DNA from: CAYRUP01 sp964578975
Lineage (GTDB): Bacteria; Pseudomonadota; Gammaproteobacteria; DSM-16500
Assembly: GCA_964578975.1 (NCBI GenBank)
Contig: CAZOFA010000009.1
Location: forward strand, 1 to 41,321
Reading direction: 5' to 3'
DNA length: 41,321 bases
The notes under the pieces were generated by a model. The model was not told the origin of the DNA and searched no databases. It saw only the letters and a program-made list of their open reading frames with translations. The position numbers and the translations under genes were made by a program. This document shows, in pieces, positions 1 to 8,330 of the stretch (position 1 is the stretch's first letter; each line of letters begins with the position of its first letter).

Positions 1-62
1 AATTCTCGTGATATCCATGATGTTCCCCCATTAACAGAAAACTAAAAAAGCGGCATTGGGTG

Positions 63-120
63 CGAAGCGAAGCAATCCAGGTTTTGCGTGTCAGTCAAAA
101 ACCTGGATTGCTTCGCTTCG
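63..120. repeat. CATTGCGAG/AAGCAATCCAG-type palindromic repeat, copy 1
   Basis: Two 23-nt arms at 63-85 and 98-120 are reverse complements of each other and enclose a 12-nt loop; the arms contain GAAGCAATCCAGG and its complement. The flank at 121-130 (CTCGCAATGA) continues the family consensus also seen at 24729-24844 and, as a shortened form, at 14172-14202. It lies outside any gene. It is probably a dispersed palindromic repeat; a role as transcription terminator is possible but not shown. Confidence 0.8.
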
Positions 121-180
121 CTCGCAATGACAGTTTGCGTTTGTAAGTTACGTCATCGTAAACTAACTTCGATAAAAATG

Positions 181-246
181 TTAGAGAGTTGACAAAGACC
201 AACGCGGATGCACTGAGATGATTAAATCGGTGTTTGCGCCGCGCAA
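181..246 (-). pseudogene. Orphan duplicate of the 3' end of tsaD (attachment-site-like)
   Basis: This 66-nt stretch matches the last 66 nt of tsaD (4689-4754) at 63 positions, in the same orientation. Read on the minus strand it encodes the same last 21 residues of TsaD and the stop codon. All three differences (CTC/CTA, ATC/ATT, ACC/ACT) are silent third-position changes. No upstream tsaD sequence accompanies it, so it is a gene-tail fragment. Together with the intact copy it brackets the two effector-like genes, which is the arrangement left by an integrative element that targets a gene's 3' end. No recombinase is present. Confidence 0.85.
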
Positions 247-293
247 AAAGAAGGGGTCAGACACCGAGCATCTAGGCAATTTTAACTGTTAAG

Positions 294-316
294 CCCCCTT
301 GAAAGAAAAAAGGGGG
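294..316 (-). terminator. Possible terminator downstream of the 463-aa gene
   Basis: CCCCCTT (294-300) and AAGGGGG (310-316) can pair around a purine-rich loop just beyond the stop codon of the minus-strand gene at 327-1718. There is no clear T-run after the stem in the direction of transcription, so the call is weak. Confidence 0.35.
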
Positions 317-326
317 AGTAATTATT

Positions 327-1718
327 TTACCTAGGACTAGGGGAAAGAGGCTGGTTTTCTAAACTTGTTTTTAACATCTGGATTTGTGCAGCTAATTCAT
401 CTTTGCGAAGTCGATAGAATTCATTGAGAGCTTGGTAATCAACCTCAACATAATTTAACAATGGGACTTCTGCATTGGTGCACTTCTGTGCGTAACCCTT
501 AGATAATCCGCTACCAAATGAAGAGATAGAAGATAGATCAACCAGATGTGAAGTCCATATCAATTGAGTATGTATCAATTGATCATCTGTTTCATACATT
601 TTTTTTGGCATGTTCGAACTAGTGAGCGAATTTGGACATTGTTCGCGAGCCACTAATGAACGTGTTTCAGGAAATTCTTTAAATGTAGGAAGAGGACTGA
701 ATGGTGTGCTTGAACAAAAATGCTGGATCAAGTTAACAACTGACCCAAATTGTAGATCACGAATAGCAGGCCAACATGCTTTAGTCGTTAAACTCGTCCA
801 TCCATCTTCTCCATGATAGCGATCAAGCGATAGCGTCTTATATTTGCTGATGAGTAGATCAATAGCAGATAAATGCGGACGCTGGAGTTTGCAATCGCGA
901 ACCTCTTCCAATTGATGCAAAGCTACCGCCTTCATATTAAGAGTTACCGTTTCTAAAAACTCATCAACCATAGGAGTATCACCAGCCCAGGCTGCGTACT
1001 GTAATGCACTGAGACAGTTTTTCCAGCGCCGCCCTCCACACCATTCTTCTTTGAACGTACTTTTTGCTAAAACTAGCGCAGGATCTTTTCTCGCCATGGC
1101 GACTGCTTTTAACGGAGGCTGATAATTTTCCTCTTCTTTGATATGCGTTAAAACTTTAGATAACCACTCTTCTGGACTCATTAAATTAGATAAATATGCT
1201 TTTTCAAAACTTCCATGAACTAGCACACCTTTATTTATAAAGCTATATTCGATTTTGTATTCAACGTCATTATCTTTTAGATAAAGAGTATCGTCTGAGA
1301 TTGATTCTGGAAAATCTTCAACGATCTGGATGTTGTAATCATATGATTCGCCTTGCAAGTATTTAAAACGAATAAGATCTAGAACATAAGGTACCAAATC
1401 TTTCGCATCACCATACAAGTAATCTGCCTCAATATATCGCTTTCTGAGCTTATTTTCTTTAGTTTTAAATAAATATATTACATCTCCATTTTGACATTTT
1501 TTTAAATACAATGTATCGATTTCAAGATTTTGTGGATTAATACCTCGAGCTTCCATGATAAATTGAATGTTATAATCACATTTTGCTGCATGCTGCAGAA
1601 TTGTTTTTACTTGATCTAATGGTGTACTTTTACTTTCTGGATTAAATAACCTAAAACCAATCGTATTTTTTAGTTTTGGAACAGCCTCGGATACTTGTGG
1701 TCTATTAGAACTATTCAT
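327..1718 (-). CDS. Ankyrin-like Legionellales protein, candidate secreted effector (463 aa)
   Basis: Function is unknown. The N-terminal part contains an internal duplication: residues about 41-105 and 112-175 both carry YNIQ followed by DTLYLK and a charged beta-rich stretch. Residues 237-258 (SALQYAAWAGD...) resemble an ankyrin helix pair, and the following region, through a segment with SPLPTFKEFPETR, resembles a conserved domain I recall from Legionella/Coxiella ankyrin-type proteins; that resemblance is from memory. The last 30 residues look coiled-coil. There is no signal peptide or membrane segment. AAGGA lies 9 nt before the ATG. It is co-oriented with the OTU-protein gene and lies within the tsaD-tail repeats. 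A role as a Dot/Icm-type effector is inferred from domain style only. Confidence 0.65.
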   Translation of the reverse strand: MNSSNRPQVSEAVPKLKNTIGFRLFNPESKSTPLDQVKTILQHAAKCDYNIQFIMEARGINPQNLEIDTLYLKKCQNGDVIYLFKTKENKLRKRYIEADYLYGDAKDLVPYVLDLIRFKYLQGESYDYNIQIVEDFPESISDDTLYLKDNDVEYKIEYSFINKGVLVHGSFEKAYLSNLMSPEEWLSKVLTHIKEEENYQPPLKAVAMARKDPALVLAKSTFKEEWCGGRRWKNCLSALQYAAWAGDTPMVDEFLETVTLNMKAVALHQLEEVRDCKLQRPHLSAIDLLISKYKTLSLDRYHGEDGWTSLTTKACWPAIRDLQFGSVVNLIQHFCSSTPFSPLPTFKEFPETRSLVAREQCPNSLTSSNMPKKMYETDDQLIHTQLIWTSHLVDLSSISSFGSGLSKGYAQKCTNAEVPLLNYVEVDYQALNEFYRLRKDELAAQIQMLKTSLENQPLSPSPR

Positions 1719-1843
1719 TGATTATTATCCTTAATGTGTTGTAGCGGTTGGCCGGGTGCTAAGCTAAATTAAATATTATTTTTTATCAAGATATTTTCAA
1801 GATTAATATCGCCATTCAAATCAATCATATCTTGAAAAAGGAA

Positions 1844-1968
1844 GGGGTCTATGAAGATTGGGTGTGAACAATAGCACAAATTAATTTAATGATAATAATT
1901 CGTTATTAAAAATTTTCAACTAATCATTTGAAACAGCGAAGAAAAGGTTGGAGATTTCATCTGACCCC
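1844..1968. repeat. Short segment bounded by inverted GGGGTC / GACCCC
   Basis: The intergenic region between the two effector-like genes carries GGGGTC at 1844-1849 and GACCCC at 1963-1968 in inverted orientation. The same heptamer-type ends bound the MITE-like element at 20368-20595 and form the palindrome at 21197-21209. A separate pair of 10-nt arms (TTTTCAAGAT at 1794-1803, ATCTTGAAAA at 1829-1838) lies just upstream and could form a hairpin in the leader of the 463-aa gene. The ends are too short to prove a mobile element here. Confidence 0.35.
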
Positions 1969-1977
1969 TGCGTCCCA

Positions 1978-4593
1978 TCAACCTATTTTCATTCTCATTT
2001 CTGAATTGTTATTATTACTTGCAGACGACATGGCTACTACAACAGACTCATCCAGTGTTGCTGCATCAATATATTCTTGCAAAATTTTTGCTTTCGGCAG
2101 TACGATATTTTCAAGTAAAGATTGATAATGATGGCCAACTTCATGGCCTAAATATAATGTTGTGATAGGATGAGACTGCTTGAAAATAGTTGGAGCTGCA
2201 CCGTCACTTCTAATGATAACAATATTAATATTTAATGCTCGCGATAACGCAGAAATAATTAAATGATCAGCCCATGCACCCATATCGATATTTCTACTTA
2301 TAAAGTCATTGATATCGCCATCATGTTGATCTAGAAAATCTTTATAATCATTCAAATGAGTTAGAATATAGTCTACCGCATGAGCTCGTATTTCGTTCGG
2401 TGAAGTACCTAAATCCGGTAATCCTCGCAGTGCCAATTGATCAACAATGGCATGAAAAAAACAATCTCCGTCATGTGGTGTTTCACGGCATTCATAACCA
2501 AACTGTTTAGCTTCATTTTGTAATTGCCGTGCTCGATATAATCCATTTATACCTGTCCATAGATATTTTTTTGATGCAGTACCAAAAACTTGTACCATTA
2601 ATTTTAAACTTTCTGCTCTGTATTCCTTATTAGCCTGCTCTAAGGCTTTCTCAAGTTTTTCAATTTGAAGTAGTTTTTTCTCATTATTTTTTTGTTGATA
2701 AAATACTTTCAACTGGACAAGCGTTCTTGGTTTTAACAATTTATTTTCTGATTTTTGCTCCAAAGCTTCGTTTTCTGTTTTGATAAAATCATCTATTGCT
2801 TTTTTAGAATCTTCTAATTTTTTAATACATTCCATTGGTTTTGTTTTCACTTCAGCTTTCTTTTTCCCAAAAAATGATGACGTGTTAGCGGGCAATGCAA
2901 CATCCATTATTTTGGGAGGTTTTGCTACTCTTTCTATCTCATCATGTATGCGGTGAATAAGCGCTTTATTTTGAACAATTTCATTGTTATCTTCACTTGC
3001 ACCCATATCTTTTAAGCCGACAGGAAGGTAATGAGAAATGACTTTGGCCAAAGATTCAGGTAGATGTTTATTGAATTCACGAAACGCTGCGATATGGAAA
3101 TCAATGAGTTGCTGCAAAATAAGATTTGCTTCATTTAGTCGTTTTTCAAACTCTGGATAATATTGCCAATTAAATACAATGGAATAGGCGCGTAGATTTT
3201 TTATGGTATCTATACACAGATCGGCATGCTGAGCAAGATACCCCACTAAATTGTCTCTATTCAAACTATAAAGTGCCTTCATTGGAAGATCAACTTGTTC
3301 ATTTTCCAAAAGCATTTTTTCCACTAACTCATTCAGCAATGGAGGATTAAGTGCGCAATCATTCAGAAATTTTTCTTTATCTTTTTCCTTAGACTCTCCC
3401 TGTTTTTTTATTTTTTTCTCTATTTTTTTAATCTTTTTATCTCTCACCGCAGTTTGGGGTGTCATTGCCTTCAATGATGATAAATGCTGTTGTAAACTAC
3501 GTGGATTATCCATAATAGATCGTAAAGTATCTTTATCAAAATATTTGGCCATAGCAACTATTGTAGGATCGACATCCACATTGATATTTGTTGGTGCCAA
3601 CTTAAAAATAGATTTTATTGATTTTTTTTCAGATTTGTTTTTAATTCCAAGCGCAAAAGTAAGAGGCATCATTTCAAAAATCGCTTTCTCACTCATTAAT
3701 TCATTAATGTCCTTTTTATCTAATCGAGAAAAAATAGCGTCAATTACATTTGGAGAAGTTTTTCTCATAATTAGAATTGCAATGAGATTGAGTTGCACAT
3801 CTTTATCAAACCGTTGTTTAGCGATTTCGAACAAAATTTTAGGACTTGTATGCGAAACTAACGAACAAATCAGTGCCTCATTTTCTTCTTTATGATCTTT
3901 ATCGAGTAATAATTGATGTAATGGAGTAAAACCTTCTGGATCTGGAATTAACATCATGAGATCGATTGTTTCAACATCCAATTGTTCCAGGAGTGTATCA
4001 ACAACAATTTGTTTGTATCGTCTTTCAGTTATACGGTTAATAATATTTGTACCAGCATAATTCATTTTTACTGCCTGAATTAAGGCATCACGTCCGGCTT
4101 TTTTAAACAATGTACAAGCAATAATTTCATCGTTACGTTGTAATGCCCAAAAAAATGGATTCCATCCTAAACAATCCTTAGTTAGCGCATGACTAATCAC
4201 TTCGCTACTGGCCTTCTGAATTAACTCCAGAATAGCTGGTGGATTAAGATTTGCACTTAAAACAACATCTAAAACTGCTCCACTATTGGCATTAACCGGG
4301 TCTTCTGCTAATGCGGCATCAATGGCATCAACCGTCGCTAATTGAACAAGATATTGAAAATAGCTTTTTGAATAAAGACCTGCGTATCCTAATAAATTAT
4401 ATTCTCCTTCCTCTAAACTCTCGTCATGAACAGAAGAAAGTTTCATCGTTAAAATTTTAGCACTTAATGGTTTTTTTAATTTTGAAAAATAATCAGTTAA
4501 TAAAGCATCGTTTTTAATATTCCTTAGTATATATTCTATAATTTCAGAATCTGTTGGACTAATTTCTTCAGTTATATCCGCGCGTGTTTTCAT
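1978..4593 (-). CDS. OTU-family cysteine protease with ankyrin-like N-terminus (871 aa), candidate deubiquitinase effector
   Basis: The C-terminal domain (about residues 700-830) matches the OTU fold: HDGDCFFHAI gives Asp708 and nucleophile Cys711, and GHHYQSL near the end gives catalytic His822. OTU enzymes cleave ubiquitin linkages, and intracellular bacteria deliver them into host cells. The N-terminal 350 residues are helical with ankyrin-like stretches such as GWNPFFWALQRND and GFTPLHQLL. A very basic Lys/Glu-rich segment near residue 380-410 and coiled-coil-like helices near 600-680 separate the two parts. No signal peptide is present. GAGGAAAT lies about 10 nt upstream of the ATG. The stop codon lies 9 nt from a GACCCC repeat motif. 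The OTU assignment is firm; delivery into a host and actual ubiquitin cleavage are inferred. Confidence 0.85.
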   Translation of the reverse strand: MKTRADITEEISPTDSEIIEYILRNIKNDALLTDYFSKLKKPLSAKILTMKLSSVHDESLEEGEYNLLGYAGLYSKSYFQYLVQLATVDAIDAALAEDPVNANSGAVLDVVLSANLNPPAILELIQKASSEVISHALTKDCLGWNPFFWALQRNDEIIACTLFKKAGRDALIQAVKMNYAGTNIINRITERRYKQIVVDTLLEQLDVETIDLMMLIPDPEGFTPLHQLLLDKDHKEENEALICSLVSHTSPKILFEIAKQRFDKDVQLNLIAILIMRKTSPNVIDAIFSRLDKKDINELMSEKAIFEMMPLTFALGIKNKSEKKSIKSIFKLAPTNINVDVDPTIVAMAKYFDKDTLRSIMDNPRSLQQHLSSLKAMTPQTAVRDKKIKKIEKKIKKQGESKEKDKEKFLNDCALNPPLLNELVEKMLLENEQVDLPMKALYSLNRDNLVGYLAQHADLCIDTIKNLRAYSIVFNWQYYPEFEKRLNEANLILQQLIDFHIAAFREFNKHLPESLAKVISHYLPVGLKDMGASEDNNEIVQNKALIHRIHDEIERVAKPPKIMDVALPANTSSFFGKKKAEVKTKPMECIKKLEDSKKAIDDFIKTENEALEQKSENKLLKPRTLVQLKVFYQQKNNEKKLLQIEKLEKALEQANKEYRAESLKLMVQVFGTASKKYLWTGINGLYRARQLQNEAKQFGYECRETPHDGDCFFHAIVDQLALRGLPDLGTSPNEIRAHAVDYILTHLNDYKDFLDQHDGDINDFISRNIDMGAWADHLIISALSRALNINIVIIRSDGAAPTIFKQSHPITTLYLGHEVGHHYQSLLENIVLPKAKILQEYIDAATLDESVVVAMSSASNNNNSEMRMKIG

Positions 4594-4688
4594 AAAACAA
4601 TTTCCTCAATATCGATGCTCAAAAAGAACATAATTCTTTTCTCCTGCAGCCTCAGTTTCGCTTGCCATGATAAGGCATGACAGTTTTG

Positions 4689-4754
4689 TTATAGAGTTGA
4701 CAAAGACCAACGCGGATGCACTGAGATAATTAAATCAGTGTTTGCGCCGCGCAA
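4689..4754 (-). other. Intact-copy partner of the tsaD-tail direct repeat
   Basis: The final 66 nt of tsaD, matched by the orphan copy at 181-246 with three silent differences. Similarity stops abruptly at 4754/246. If the intervening 4.4 kb is an integrated element, this copy is the junction that keeps tsaD intact. Confidence 0.75.
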
Positions 4755-5693
4755 TAATCTTTGACATCCGACATACGCAATCATCGCACCATTGTCCGTG
4801 CAAAATTCCAAACGTGGAAAATAAACTTGGCCATGTTCTTTTTTCATGAGCTCATGCAATTTAAGACGTAAAACACGATTTGCGCCCACACCACCCGCGA
4901 CGACTAAATTTTTTAATCCGGTAAGTTGAATGGCGCGACGACATTTGATGATGAGCGTGTCGACCACTGCATCTTCAAACGCACGGGCAATATCCGCGCG
5001 TGTTTTAGGATCTAAACCGTGTTCCGCAATCGTATTCGCGGCAAAGGTTTTTAATCCACTAAAACTAAAATCGAGACCCGGTCGATCGATCATGGGTCGC
5101 GGAAAATGAAACCGTGTTGAGTCACCTTGTTCGGCTAATTTCGATAACTGAGCGCCACCCGGATAACCAAGTCCCAGTAATTTGGCTGTTTTATCGAATG
5201 CTTCGCCGACAGCATCATCGACCGATTCACCCAAAATTTCATAATGACCCATCTCTTTTACGTTGACTAATTGGGTGTGTCCGCCTGACACCAATAGTGC
5301 GACAAAAGGAAATGCTGGCGGGTTCGGCTCAAGCATGGGCGCTAACAAATGGCCTTCCATATGATGAACGGCGACCGTTGGGACATTTAACGCAAAACCC
5401 ATACTCTGCCCAATCGCGGCGCCCACCAATAAAGCCCCCACCAGGCCAGGCCCTGCGGTATAAGCAACGCCTTGAATATCCGCTAATTTAAGCCCTGCCT
5501 CTGCAATGACTTGCTCAATTAAGGGGATGGTTTTCCGCACATGATCACGCGACGCCAATTCAGGCACCACGCCACCATATTCAGTATGCATAGCGACTTG
5601 GCTATACAACGTGTGTGCTAATAATCCCCGTTCAGAGTCATAAATTGCAACCCCGGTTTCATCACAAGATGTCTCTATACCTAATACACGCAT
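4689..5693 (-). CDS. tsaD: tRNA N6-threonylcarbamoyladenosine synthase subunit TsaD
   Basis: TsaD transfers the threonylcarbamoyl group to A37 of ANN-decoding tRNAs, working with TsaB, TsaE and TsaC product. The 334-residue protein has the usual length (E. coli 337) and is full length. It begins MRVLGIETSCDETG, carries the metal-binding His111 and His115 in VHHMEGHL, the LLVSGGHTQLV segment and a C-terminal NGAMIAYVG with the third metal ligand Asp just before it. It is divergent from rpsU, a common gammaproteobacterial arrangement. Its 3' end is duplicated at 181-246. The last residues are unchanged in the duplicate, so the gene was probably never inactivated. Confidence 0.97.
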   Translation of the reverse strand: MRVLGIETSCDETGVAIYDSERGLLAHTLYSQVAMHTEYGGVVPELASRDHVRKTIPLIEQVIAEAGLKLADIQGVAYTAGPGLVGALLVGAAIGQSMGFALNVPTVAVHHMEGHLLAPMLEPNPPAFPFVALLVSGGHTQLVNVKEMGHYEILGESVDDAVGEAFDKTAKLLGLGYPGGAQLSKLAEQGDSTRFHFPRPMIDRPGLDFSFSGLKTFAANTIAEHGLDPKTRADIARAFEDAVVDTLIIKCRRAIQLTGLKNLVVAGGVGANRVLRLKLHELMKKEHGQVYFPRLEFCTDNGAMIAYVGCQRLLRGANTDLIISVHPRWSLSTL

Positions 5694-5721
5694 ATATTAT
5701 TGCCTTTATTTTCAACTTTTT

Positions 5722-5750
5722 TTGCATTTTTTATTATTACCGATTAGAAT
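5722..5750 (+). promoter_or_regulatory. Sigma-70 promoter for rpsU-yqeY-dnaG
   Basis: TTGCAT (5722-5727) and TAGAAT (5745-5750) are separated by 17 nt, close to the sigma-70 consensus, 45 nt before the rpsU start. It is the only good promoter in the tsaD/rpsU gap on the plus strand. Confidence 0.6.
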
Positions 5751-5794
5751 CTGCCATTCTTCTACAAATAGTGAGATGGAGTAAAGTGTCAAAT

Positions 5795-6016
5795 ATGCCA
5801 AGTATACGTGTTAAAGATAATGAAAATTTCGAAGTGAGCTTACGCCGCTTCAAACGTTTATGCGAAAAAGCCAGTATTTTATCTGATTTGCGCCGTCACG
5901 AATTCTATGAAAAACCGACCTGGAAACGTAAACGCAAAAAAGCCTCTGCGGTAAAACGTTACCAGAAAAAATTGATGCGCGAACAGACCGCCTTGGAAAA
6001 AGATCGTCGTAAATAA
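5795..6016 (+). CDS. rpsU: 30S ribosomal protein bS21
   Basis: A 73-residue basic protein starting MPSIRVKDNENFEVSLRRFK, with EFYEKP and the KKASAVKR segment typical of bS21 (E. coli 71 aa). bS21 sits near the mRNA-binding platform of the small subunit and is the first gene of the macromolecular synthesis operon in gammaproteobacteria. The frame is open upstream to 5615, but the MPSIRV start matches the family and has GGAG at 5778-5781, a somewhat long 13-nt spacing. The gene is followed after 22 nt by yqeY. Confidence 0.96.
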   Translation: MPSIRVKDNENFEVSLRRFKRLCEKASILSDLRRHEFYEKPTWKRKRKKASAVKRYQKKLMREQTALEKDRRK

Positions 6017-6038
6017 ATTTAATTTTTTAAGAGCACAC

Positions 6039-6494
6039 ATGACAACATCAGCGATCAAACTAAGAATTCAGGAAGACATGAAAACCGCGATGCGCAATCA
6101 GGAAAAAGATCGCTTGAGCGCTATTCGTTTGATTTTAGCCGCGCTTAAACAACGTGAAGTGGATGAGCGCATTGAACTCTCTGATGAGCATGTGATTGCA
6201 ATCTTAGATAAAATGTTAAAACAACGTCGCGAATCCATCACGCAATATGAAGCGGCACAGCGCCAAGATCTCGTGCAAAAAGAACAAGATGAAGTGCGTG
6301 TCATTCAAGGTTATTTACCTTCACAACTTTCGACTGCAGAAATCGAAAAACTGATTGAAGACGCCATCAAAGAAACGGGAGCCGCAACCGCGCGCGATAT
6401 GGGCAAAGTGATGGGCGTATTAAAACCAAAAGTACAAGGACGTGCTGATGTGGCGGCTGTGAGCAGTAAGGTAAAAGAACGCCTTTCAGCCTAG
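6039..6494 (+). CDS. yqeY: GatB/YqeY domain protein
   Basis: A 151-residue protein with the YqeY architecture: an N-terminal helical part (LRIQEDMKTAMRNQEKDRLSAIR) and a C-terminal GatB-like three-helix region ending with MGKVMGVLKPKVQGRAD. The GatB-like region contacts tRNA in amidotransferases; the role of free-standing YqeY is unsettled. It lies between rpsU and dnaG, a placement found in many bacteria, and is probably co-transcribed with both. Confidence 0.93.
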   Translation: MTTSAIKLRIQEDMKTAMRNQEKDRLSAIRLILAALKQREVDERIELSDEHVIAILDKMLKQRRESITQYEAAQRQDLVQKEQDEVRVIQGYLPSQLSTAEIEKLIEDAIKETGAATARDMGKVMGVLKPKVQGRADVAAVSSKVKERLSA

Positions 6495-6528
6495 AATTTC
6501 GTGGTTAACATAATTCTAAAGGCTCTGA

Positions 6529-8244
6529 ATGACAAATCACATCCCGCGTGAATTTATCCAACAGTTGCTTAATCGAATTGAATTAGTCGATTTGATTGAT
6601 GGTCGTGTACCGTTACGTAAAAAATCCAGCAATAATTATTTCGCTTGTTGTCCTTTTCATACGGAAAAATCCGCTTCATTTTCGGTGAGTCAAAACAAAC
6701 AATTTTATTATTGTTTTGGTTGTGGCGCACATGGCAATGCGATTGATTTTCTCATGCAATTTGATCGCATGACATTTCCGGAAGCCGTTGAAACACTCGC
6801 ACAACAAGCCGGCGTGACTATTCCACGTGAAGTGCGTGTCACGGATAAACCGGCAGTTTCAAATGATTTATATGCATTACTCGATCAAGTCAGCGCGTTT
6901 TATCAGCAGCAATTAAAACAATCGCAACCAGCGATTCAATATTTAAAACAACGTGGATTGTCGGGTGAAATTGCGAAAGAATTTGGGATTGGTTTTGCGC
7001 CGCCCGGATGGGATCATGTGTTGCAAAACGTAGGCAAAACCGCGCAACTCAAACAACAATTATTTGATACCGGCATGTTGATAAAAAAAGACGAAGGCGG
7101 TTATTACGATCGTTTTCGTGAACGCATCATGTTCCCCATCAAAGATCGTCGCGGACGTGTGATTGGTTTTGGTGGACGCATCATTGGAGCGGGTGAACCA
7201 AAATATCTTAACTCACCTGAAACAACACTCTTTCAAAAAGGCCATGAATTGTATGGGCTGTATCACGCACTGCAAGCGAATCGACAATTATCACGCGTGT
7301 TAATTGTGGAAGGTTACATGGATGTGATCGCGCTGTTTCAGCATGACATCACCTATGCGGTCGCAACACTCGGCACCGCGACAACGCAAAATCACATTCA
7401 ACGTTTGTTACGTCATACCTCTGAAATTGTTTTTTGTTTTGATGGCGATCAAGCGGGACGCACTGCTGCATGGCGTGCCTTGTTGGTGGTGTTGCCACTC
7501 GTGACTGATGATATTCAAATACGCTTTATGTTTTTACCGGAAAATGAAGATCCGGATTCGATGGTGCGCAAGGAAGGAAAAATTGGTTTTGAAAATCGTA
7601 TTCAGAATGCGAGCGCATTATCGCAATTTTTCTTTCAAACTTTAGCGACGCAAACTGATTTAAGCAACATGGATGGACGTGCGCGTTTTGTGAAATTAGC
7701 GACGGCACATTTGGACGAATTGCCCGATGGTATTTTTCGACAAATGATGTTGGATGAATTAGCGAAACGTGCGCGGGTGGATGTCGAACACATGAAATCT
7801 AGCAAATCTAAAACAACCAAAACTTCACGACCATCGACACAAAAAGCGCGTCCGCCTTCCACCATTCGTCTTGCCATTACTTTATTGATACAAGACCCAA
7901 CGCTCGCGCAATTCATTGAAGAACCTTTGCCAAAAATTTCGTTGCGCGGCATGAATTTATTAAATGAAATTATTTCCATTGCCAAACAACATCCGGAATT
8001 AAAAACCGGTGGATTACTTGAATGTTGGCGCGAACAGGCAGAGCAAAAATCTTTAGTTAAACTTGCACAAGCGGAACATATGATTCCCGAGCAAGGCATT
8101 CAGAGTGAATTTATCGGTGCAATTCAACATTTGCGTAAACAAGGTCACGCAGAAATGATTGGGCGTTTGCTGGCAAAAGCGAATGAGGCGAGTTTATCGC
8201 ATGAAGAAAAAAAACAGTTGGAAGAATTGATTCGTACGAAATAA
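6529..8244 (+). CDS. dnaG: DNA primase DnaG
   Basis: DnaG makes the RNA primers for replication. The 571-residue protein (E. coli 581) has an N-terminal zinc ribbon with Cys41, His44, Cys62 and Cys65 (CCPFH ... YYCFGCGAHGN), a DnaG catalytic core, and a TOPRIM domain with VEGYMD and FCFDGDQAG acidic residues around residues 260-310. The C-terminal part (after a basic linker near residue 425-445) is the helicase-binding region. It follows yqeY by 34 nt. In E. coli rpoD follows directly; here a four-gene opposite-strand operon intervenes. Confidence 0.97.
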   Translation: MTNHIPREFIQQLLNRIELVDLIDGRVPLRKKSSNNYFACCPFHTEKSASFSVSQNKQFYYCFGCGAHGNAIDFLMQFDRMTFPEAVETLAQQAGVTIPREVRVTDKPAVSNDLYALLDQVSAFYQQQLKQSQPAIQYLKQRGLSGEIAKEFGIGFAPPGWDHVLQNVGKTAQLKQQLFDTGMLIKKDEGGYYDRFRERIMFPIKDRRGRVIGFGGRIIGAGEPKYLNSPETTLFQKGHELYGLYHALQANRQLSRVLIVEGYMDVIALFQHDITYAVATLGTATTQNHIQRLLRHTSEIVFCFDGDQAGRTAAWRALLVVLPLVTDDIQIRFMFLPENEDPDSMVRKEGKIGFENRIQNASALSQFFFQTLATQTDLSNMDGRARFVKLATAHLDELPDGIFRQMMLDELAKRARVDVEHMKSSKSKTTKTSRPSTQKARPPSTIRLAITLLIQDPTLAQFIEEPLPKISLRGMNLLNEIISIAKQHPELKTGGLLECWREQAEQKSLVKLAQAEHMIPEQGIQSEFIGAIQHLRKQGHAEMIGRLLAKANEASLSHEEKKQLEELIRTK

Positions 8245-8330
8245 TATTTTAACGTTCCTAGTCACGGCACTTCCTCATTATCATTCCAGTCTACGCGCAT
8301 ACCCTATACGTGTAGCTGATGACGGTTTCG

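Noticed and set aside
5615..5794. Upstream extension of the rpsU reading frame
   Set aside because: It would overlap tsaD antisense and precede the promoter at 5722-5750; bS21 starts at MPSIRV.
8245..8330. Possible terminator hairpin between convergent dnaG and the 288-aa gene
   Set aside because: Only short imperfect inverted stretches are visible, partly within the coding end of the minus-strand gene.
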